Source: Hondaea fermentalgiana | Taxonomy: Eukaryota > Sar > Bigyra > Thraustochytrida > Thraustochytriidae | Direction: 5' to 3' | Length of the DNA: 40,349 bases | Assembly (NCBI GenBank): GCA_014084085.1 | Contig: NPFB01000071.1 | Span: forward strand, 1 to 40,349 | Shown: piece after piece, positions 35,024 to 40,349 of the stretch | Position numbering within the stretch: the stretch's first letter is position 1 | How the letters are laid out: every line of letters begins with the position of its first letter | Program-made: the position numbers and the translations under genes | The notes under the pieces: generated by a model | Database searches by the model: none | What the model was told of the DNA's origin: nothing | Seen by the model: only the letters and a program-made list of their open reading frames with translations

Positions 35024-38000
35024 TCAAAGACTTTCAAAGATATCTCGTAGACGCTTCAAATCAAAAGAGCTCCAGAGGGTTGCGCCTTTGTCTTTCTTTC
35101 CTTCTTGCATCTTCTCTTGGAATTGGTGGTTTTCACGATTGGCATCACCGAGAGTCGATGACATCCCAATGAATGGTTGCGAAATACGATCATCCACCTC
35201 TGCAAACGAAAGATGAGATCCCCCAAAAACGAATATGTCAGGACCCAGGCCTGTGTTAGAAGCTCCACTGCCTCGCATCATTGTCGTGGCATCAGGGGCG
35301 GTCCTAGCTACCAAGGGACCCGAGGTTTGCGTTGCAAGATCCCATACATGAAAGACAGCCTCTTCGTCTAAAACGAAAAAGCTGCTCGCGCAGCGACGTG
35401 ACCATGCGATTGCGCGAACGGCAGCAAAACCAGATCCACGTAAGGTACTTTGTTTGGTCGCTGATTTCCACACTTTGATCGGCGACGCACGCTCGATATG
35501 GAACAGCGCGATAGCGCCAGAAAAAAAGCCGGCAAGGAAAAAAGGGCTCAGAAAAGGATTAAACGCGAGGGCCGTGACTCCATCCCCAGACGATTCCGCA
35601 AGCGTGTCTGAATACGGAGAAGAAAAGGAAGGGCTCGAGCTTGAGGAGAATTCTCGAGGGACAAACCTGAGTCCCGAACGCGACACGTGACGGATGCGCC
35701 CGTCTGAGCTTCCCAAAACAATACGATCTGCGTTCTCAGGTTGAAAGGCAGCGACTGTTGCGCGGCCAATGACGAGACGATCAGGGGCAACTCCGTGTCC
35801 TAGCGTGTCGATCATCGCCATGTGGTGTAGCCGGAGCTTTCCACAGAGAGCTCCAAGATCTGCGTTCTGCCCCTGATTCGTGCCTTCGACGTCGCTTGTA
35901 AATTGCGGCTTGTCGGGATCACTCACGGTCTCATGCTCAGACTTGTCGTCAAGATCCCAGGCCAGTAGTGTGCTTTTATGAAGGATGGACCAGATATGGA
36001 TTCTCCCATCGAGATCGAGGGACGCGACCTGGAACCCAAGCTGTGACACTGAAGTTGGCGCCGAGGAAACAAGGCTGATATTGCAAATTGGCGCCAAGTG
36101 GGTGCGGGCCAGAGCGGTTTCACCCGCTGTAGAGTACGAAGGCGGAAGAAGCCTACCGAAAGATTGTTTCGCAGAAGCCTGCAGGTCGCTTGGTTCAAGC
36201 CCACGCAAGTCCCACGCAAAGAGTGTGCCATCTTCCATGCCGGCGAGAACCACCACCGCAGAACCTGGACTGAGAAGTCCGCAAGTTGCCGCGCCAACGC
36301 ACGCCATGGAAAATTGAGGCGAGCTTGCGGAAAGCCGAAGATCCCATAAGCAAAGAATCGAGCTCTTGGCGATGCGCCGCGCCTCAATCTTGTTTCCACT
36401 CTTTGTCTCCTCAAGGACGTCTTCGAGAGAGCATTGTCCATGCACTGACAAGAACACCTTATGCAGCGATGGGGACGCAGTAATGCTCACCACCTTTCGA
36501 CTTGCCATGGCAAGACCAGGCATGCGGGTACCAAGACGATGATAATCGCGAAAAACTTCCTTGGAAAGCGCGCCTGTGGCTCTGCTCCTATCAAGGTGAA
36601 AGTTCTTCATCGAAGAGGTTGCCACATTCTCCTCAAGGGTAGCGACACACATGAGCTCCATCTTTCGCAAGATCGCAGCCTCGATCTCAATGTCAACAGC
36701 ATGCTTGGCACGCGGATTGGCGTCATGTTCATCCGTGTCCCGCTCCAAAGGTCCAATGCAGTCTTCTCGACCACGATACAAACTCCGACGCTCTTCATCA
36801 TCTTTTCCCGAGACATTTGCAACCCGCCAAGAAGATTTCTTCTCGTCAACCTGAGAGATTCCGTCTTGATCAATTGCAACAGTGCACGTGATGATATCGT
36901 CGGTCTGCGTGTAGGCTTCCCGGTTGTCTTCGTTCGTCTGCGCGAAAGCCTGCCGTTTGTTTCCACCAGCAGCCACGCTACGCATGTAAAATTCCCAGGC
37001 GGGAAGAGAGTGCATCTCAAAATGATCAAAGCGGACACTGCGAAACGTGACACGAGATCGAATATCTGCACCTCGGCCACCAGCATTACTCATCTGAATG
37101 CCAACCTCGGATCCTCCGTGGTCCAGCGTTTGTAGGTCGTCGCGGTCATCTTTGCGACTGGATGTGCGCAGAACTGGCTTCCGTATCTCTCTTTTGAAGG
37201 CTCCTCGCTTCGTGCGCATTTCGGGCTGGTTCTCGGGATTCACCTCATCTTTGGAACTGAGCCTGCGTATCTGTGGTGCAAAAGGATTTGCTTTCTTTTT
37301 TACCGGGGCCTTCGGGGATTTGGCTGGGGGCATTGTTGCTGAAAATTGCGTGTTGTCTTCGGATTCCAGACGATCAGGAGGGGTGTCATCAAAGTCATCA
37401 TCGTAGTCTTCGAAGTCGTCGTCGTACTCGATATCTTCATCTTTGTTGACAGCCTTGCCTTGCTCTCCTGTCCCATCAAGTTGATGCACTTGATCAGAAT
37501 TGGCTTTTTCGAAACGATTCGTATCTTGTTTTGTTTCGTCTCCCCGCACGCCACCGTGCTGAAAATCGTCATCAGCTCCAAAGTTAATTGTCTCGACAGC
37601 AAGACTTGACTTCTTTTTCTTTTTCACGATTCGCTTTGGCATGGCCAATTGGTTAACCACGGTCTCGTCGCGAGGACCATCGCTTACGTCGTCTGCGTCT
37701 TTGGGAGCTGTGTACGATGCTGGCCTGACGTCATGGTCACTTCGTTCGATCCCGGAGCGACGTCTTTCGCGATTGTGACTTCCCATTGCAAGGGGCGACA
37801 TTGATGATGAGGAAGACGAAGATCCGACAGAGAAATTGATCGGCATCTTCTTCTTCTTCTTGATGCTCTTCTTGTTCGGCTGAAGCATCTCCGTCGAATT
37901 CAAACATGTGTCTGAAGTCAATCCGGCTGACCGTCTGGGAAGAGCTTGTGAGTTGAGCGTTCCGCCATCGTGCCGCCTTTGCCTTTCGGGAATCACTATC

Positions 38001-38143
38001 TTCGAATCAGCTGCAACAGGCGACGAAGACGAGGAGGGTTTTGCGGATAGCGTTGTTGACAAGCTCTTTCGTTTTGAAGAAGTGGACTTCTTCTTGGTTC
38101 GCATCGGGCCCTTGCTCACTGGTGCCTGTGACAAGGAGGACAT
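35024..38143 (-). CDS. DYNC2I1: Dynein-2 intermediate chain 1, WDR60/DYNC2I1-like
   Basis: Encodes 1039 residues from ATG at 38143 to TGA. The N-terminal 330 residues are disordered, basic and acidic by turns, with two copies of a KKKKK...INF pattern (about residues 92 and 171). Near residues 370-415 comes the signature region FEMHSLPAWEFYMR, then QAFAQTNEDNREAYTQTDD, which parallels WDR60 (aromatic-rich FE.LPP.EYDMYIR, then QCNEDN and IQTEE). The C-terminal part, from about 590, has WD40 blades such as ILCLWDLRL, GTLFAWDLRG, GRIHIWSI and AVFHVWDLA. WDR60 pairs with WDR34 in the dynein-2 motor that drives retrograde intraflagellar transport, and its N-terminus carries light chains including roadblock. 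A roadblock gene lies 3 kb away. Confidence 0.85.
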   Translation of the reverse strand: MSSLSQAPVSKGPMRTKKKSTSSKRKSLSTTLSAKPSSSSSPVAADSKIVIPERQRRHDGGTLNSQALPRRSAGLTSDTCLNSTEMLQPNKKSIKKKKKMPINFSVGSSSSSSSMSPLAMGSHNRERRRSGIERSDHDVRPASYTAPKDADDVSDGPRDETVVNQLAMPKRIVKKKKKSSLAVETINFGADDDFQHGGVRGDETKQDTNRFEKANSDQVHQLDGTGEQGKAVNKDEDIEYDDDFEDYDDDFDDTPPDRLESEDNTQFSATMPPAKSPKAPVKKKANPFAPQIRRLSSKDEVNPENQPEMRTKRGAFKREIRKPVLRTSSRKDDRDDLQTLDHGGSEVGIQMSNAGGRGADIRSRVTFRSVRFDHFEMHSLPAWEFYMRSVAAGGNKRQAFAQTNEDNREAYTQTDDIITCTVAIDQDGISQVDEKKSSWRVANVSGKDDEERRSLYRGREDCIGPLERDTDEHDANPRAKHAVDIEIEAAILRKMELMCVATLEENVATSSMKNFHLDRSRATGALSKEVFRDYHRLGTRMPGLAMASRKVVSITASPSLHKVFLSVHGQCSLEDVLEETKSGNKIEARRIAKSSILCLWDLRLSASSPQFSMACVGAATCGLLSPGSAVVVLAGMEDGTLFAWDLRGLEPSDLQASAKQSFGRLLPPSYSTAGETALARTHLAPICNISLVSSAPTSVSQLGFQVASLDLDGRIHIWSILHKSTLLAWDLDDKSEHETVSDPDKPQFTSDVEGTNQGQNADLGALCGKLRLHHMAMIDTLGHGVAPDRLVIGRATVAAFQPENADRIVLGSSDGRIRHVSRSGLRFVPREFSSSSSPSFSSPYSDTLAESSGDGVTALAFNPFLSPFFLAGFFSGAIALFHIERASPIKVWKSATKQSTLRGSGFAAVRAIAWSRRCASSFFVLDEEAVFHVWDLATQTSGPLVARTAPDATTMMRGSGASNTGLGPDIFVFGGSHLSFAEVDDRISQPFIGMSSTLGDANRENHQFQEKMQEGKKDKGATLWSSFDLKRLRDIFESL

Positions 38144-38659
38144 GTTGCCTCCAAGCTCGCGCAGTTGCCGTTCGTGGTTTGTGTTTGAGAGTGTGAGACG
38201 CCAGCTCTGACTCCCAAAACTTTCCCGCTACGCTTTGCCGTGCCGTCCCGATCCTGCGCGTCTCGGCCGTACGGCCTGTGCCTTTGTTGATCGAAGCCCA
38301 TCTTCGTCGACGGATTATGCCGTTGGGCAACCCAAAATCCGAGTCAAGTTCAAGCGTGGAAGATGGGTTGCGCAATTTTTATTTTTTTACCTCTTGTACC
38401 TCTCTCTCTTTTCGTTTGCAGAGTCTTTACAGTTAGTCCAGATTTCCTTGCTTAGGCGCCTCCAGGTTTCAGACAGTCAAAGGCCTAAATTCCGAAAAAT
38501 CAATGATGCTTTTTTGAAAAATCAACCAACAGCAATACATTTCGTCGAGACCCCACAATTTTTTTTAATTAACACAGAGTCCACGAGAGAAATACATGAT
38601 TTTGCGAAGGCCAATCGGCACCTAGACCCCTCCGGCTTTGATTTTTTTTTCAAATCGGT
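38144..38659. promoter_or_regulatory. Upstream region of WDR60 up to the transposon boundary
   Basis: This is the promoter side of the minus-strand WDR60 gene. The right half (38380-38659) is T-rich, with several runs of eight or nine T, and includes AAGGCCTAA at 38490, a near match to the octamer. The transposon boundary at 38660 closes the region. No gene is supported. Confidence 0.45.
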
Positions 38660-38707
38660 TGGTCGACCGTTCGCCCACCGGCGAGAAACGTCGATTGCCG
38701 CAGTCTT
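38660..38707 (+). repeat. 48-bp terminal inverted repeat, right copy
   Basis: It pairs with the reverse complement of 93-140 with two mismatches in 48 bp. Similarity ends abruptly on both sides. It faces the transposase gene, as expected for a transposon end. Confidence 0.8.
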
Positions 38708-39078
38708 TGAAAGTTGGCGGGTTAGCCAACCAAACGGGCTGGAAGCTCCCGGGCGTCAAGATTGAATATACAAGACCGGTGCCATCCGTAGCGTGCGGCG
38801 GGGATCTGTGGGGCCCTTGGCGGGGCGTAGACTCGGGGTGGATAGGGGCTTGCTGGAGCAAGGCTGCATTCATAGGGCTCAAGCAGGGACGGGAAAAAAC
38901 GCGAGGCAACGGCACCAGACCGCCATTCGATCTCTACCAACGACGCCGCGTCAGTCCACGTCTACGCGCGCGCGCACGATCGTGGACACGAGAAGACGCG
39001 CGCGCTTAGCTCTCGACCGCTCCTTGCCCTCCCCGACACGCGCTGGCCGTGTGGCCGTCGCAGGTGCCCCACGTCCTC
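38708..39078 (+). other. Subterminal region of the MULE element
   Basis: No gene is supported before the first transposase ATG. The sequence is GC-rich with a perfect 6-bp stem-loop (38713-38730) and a CGCG-rich stretch near 38965-39005. It probably holds the transposase promoter. Confidence 0.45.
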
Positions 39079-40298
39079 ATGAACATGAGCGATGACAGCA
39101 GCACGGCGGACGGCTACACGGTCGCGTCGCAGGCTCTCGCGCCGGTCGCGTCTACTGACGATGCCGAGAGAGCGCTGGGAAGCACCAACATAGAGGACGC
39201 TGCGCTTGCTTTGCCATCCAATCCCCCCCTCTGCACGTGAGTGGACTACCTGTCGCGCGAGCGTCCGGGGAACGCCTTCTCCAAGGATGACGACTACGAC
39301 TACGACGACGACGACGTCGACAACAACGAGCCCACGTTCGATGTCGACGCAGACGATCATGATTACATTATCTCGTCGCAGTTTAGCTTTCTCTGCGACC
39401 CCAAGGCCATGCGGGCCGTCCACGACAATGCTGTTTTGAGGTTCTCCGTCAAGGGGAAGGGCTCGTCAATCAAGCTCGTATTCATCTATCAGGATGACGC
39501 CATCGCTCAGTTGGCCTTGAGCCACCTGGGCTGCGATGCTTCTATGATCAAGCCACGAAGCTCCAGAATCGTGATCAGATGATTCAGGATCTGCAGAAGT
39601 ACGGCAACTATCTGCTCTTTGATGCTACGCACAACGTGACCACCGCAAGGGGCTTCAAGCTCTTCTCGATCTTCGGTATTGATGACATGGGTGCAGGCAT
39701 TGAGCTGCTCTACGTCCTGATCAATCACGAGACTGTCGCCATGTGCGAGCGAGTCTTTGCAGTCCTTGCCAACCTCCATAATGACCCTAACTACAAACCT
39801 CAGTGCGTCATGTGTGACATGGCCAAAGGGCCGATCACTGCCATGCATCGCATGTGGCAGGGTGTCTCGGTTCAGTACTGTACGTGGCACGTCCTCCGTG
39901 CGTTTCGCGGAAAGTTGGACAAGCTGAAGAAAGGACCCCATGACGCGAGAGCATTCCGCGATCGCAAGCAGAAGATCTGGTTACTCCTCCAGGAGGCAGT
40001 CACGACGCACTCTACCTTGGTTCTGGACAAGTCGATTGAAGCGGTGAAGGGCCTTCTTCGTGACACGGACGAAGGAGCGCTCAAATTCTTCGTAGAGAAC
40101 TACTTTACTGATGAGGAAAAGGTTCTCTGGAGTGCAGCCCATCGTCGAGGCAACCTTGACGCCACGGGCCGCATGCGGATGACCAACATGATTTGCGAGG
40201 CATGGCACTCTGTTCTCAAGACTCTTTACTTTCGCAATCGTCGGAATCGCCGGCTATCGATACTCCTCAGGACTCTTGAGGATCGTGCGAGGGAGTGA
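39079..40298 (+). pseudogene. MULE transposase, broken by a stop and a frameshift
   Basis: The coding frame begins at ATG 39079 and runs through an Asp-rich stretch, with one in-frame TGA at 39238-39240. Around 39540 the sense shifts frame: the first frame ends at 39582, while the second is already meaningful upstream of its ATG at 39579 (FYDQATKLQNRDQ). The second frame shows the MULE catalytic core: Asp in LLFDATHNVT (39621), Asp in CVMCDMAKG (39816), the adjacent CTWH, and Glu in MICEAWHSVLK (40197), the DDE triad. After TGA at 40296 a different frame stays open to the window edge, so a further frameshift is possible. MULE transposases cut and paste DNA in the nucleus; this copy should be inactive unless the breaks are assembly errors. 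Joining was not attempted. Confidence 0.75.
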
Positions 40299-40349
40299 TT
40301 ATTGCGTTCAAGCCGTCAAACGGCGGGGCTTGAAAAAGCGCCTCCTTGC

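Larger units (their letters stand above)
38660..40349 (+). mobile_element. MULE-family DNA transposon, left end and transposase (continues beyond the window)
   Basis: The element begins with a 48-bp terminal repeat shared in inverted form with 93-140. About 370 bp of leader follow, including a 6-bp hairpin at 38713-38730 (GTTGGC/GCCAAC), then a MULE-type transposase frame to the window edge. The right end and target-site duplication are not in the window. Confidence 0.65.

Overview
This is nuclear DNA from a flagellated protist with intron-poor, long uninterrupted genes. The gene content fits a stramenopile and most resembles a thraustochytrid (Labyrinthulomycetes). That placement is an inference: it rests on axonemal and intraflagellar-transport genes, Golgi-type glycosyltransferases next to a sulfotransferase, a 13-kb intron-free chromatin gene and a MULE-type transposon. 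No rRNA or tRNA was recognised. Several long open frames begin at GTG or TTG, so starts here were moved to the first plausible ATG.

Layout. Positions 1-140 appear to be the end of a transposon. Its terminal 48 bp recur inverted at 38660-38707, where a second element of the same family starts and carries a broken MULE transposase (39079-40298). Between the two lie the host genes. Positions 568-7163 hold three paralogous GT8-type glycosyltransferases, each built from two GT8-like halves, the first of which has lost its DxD motif. A large membrane-anchored sulfotransferase follows (7574-10207). Together these look like a locus for a sulfated surface or scale glycan. Positions 10711-16707 (minus strand) encode a DLEC1/CFAP81-like ASH-repeat protein of the ciliary central apparatus. 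A 1.7-kb divergent intergenic region rich in the palindrome TAGGCCTA separates it from the 4327-residue protein at 18413-31396.

That giant is the highlight. It combines four recognisable and two degenerate bromodomains, a Tudor-like domain, an ARID, three HMG boxes, AT-hooks, WHIM1/WHIM2 motifs of ISWI-partner subunits, a PDZ-like domain and an AP2-like domain. It looks like a polybromo/BAZ hybrid chromatin scaffold. Downstream are a roadblock-type dynein light chain (minus), a coiled-coil protein, a TTC9-like TPR protein and the dynein-2 intermediate chain WDR60/DYNC2I1 (minus). Two subunits of the same retrograde IFT motor thus lie about 3 kb apart, with a central-apparatus gene further left.
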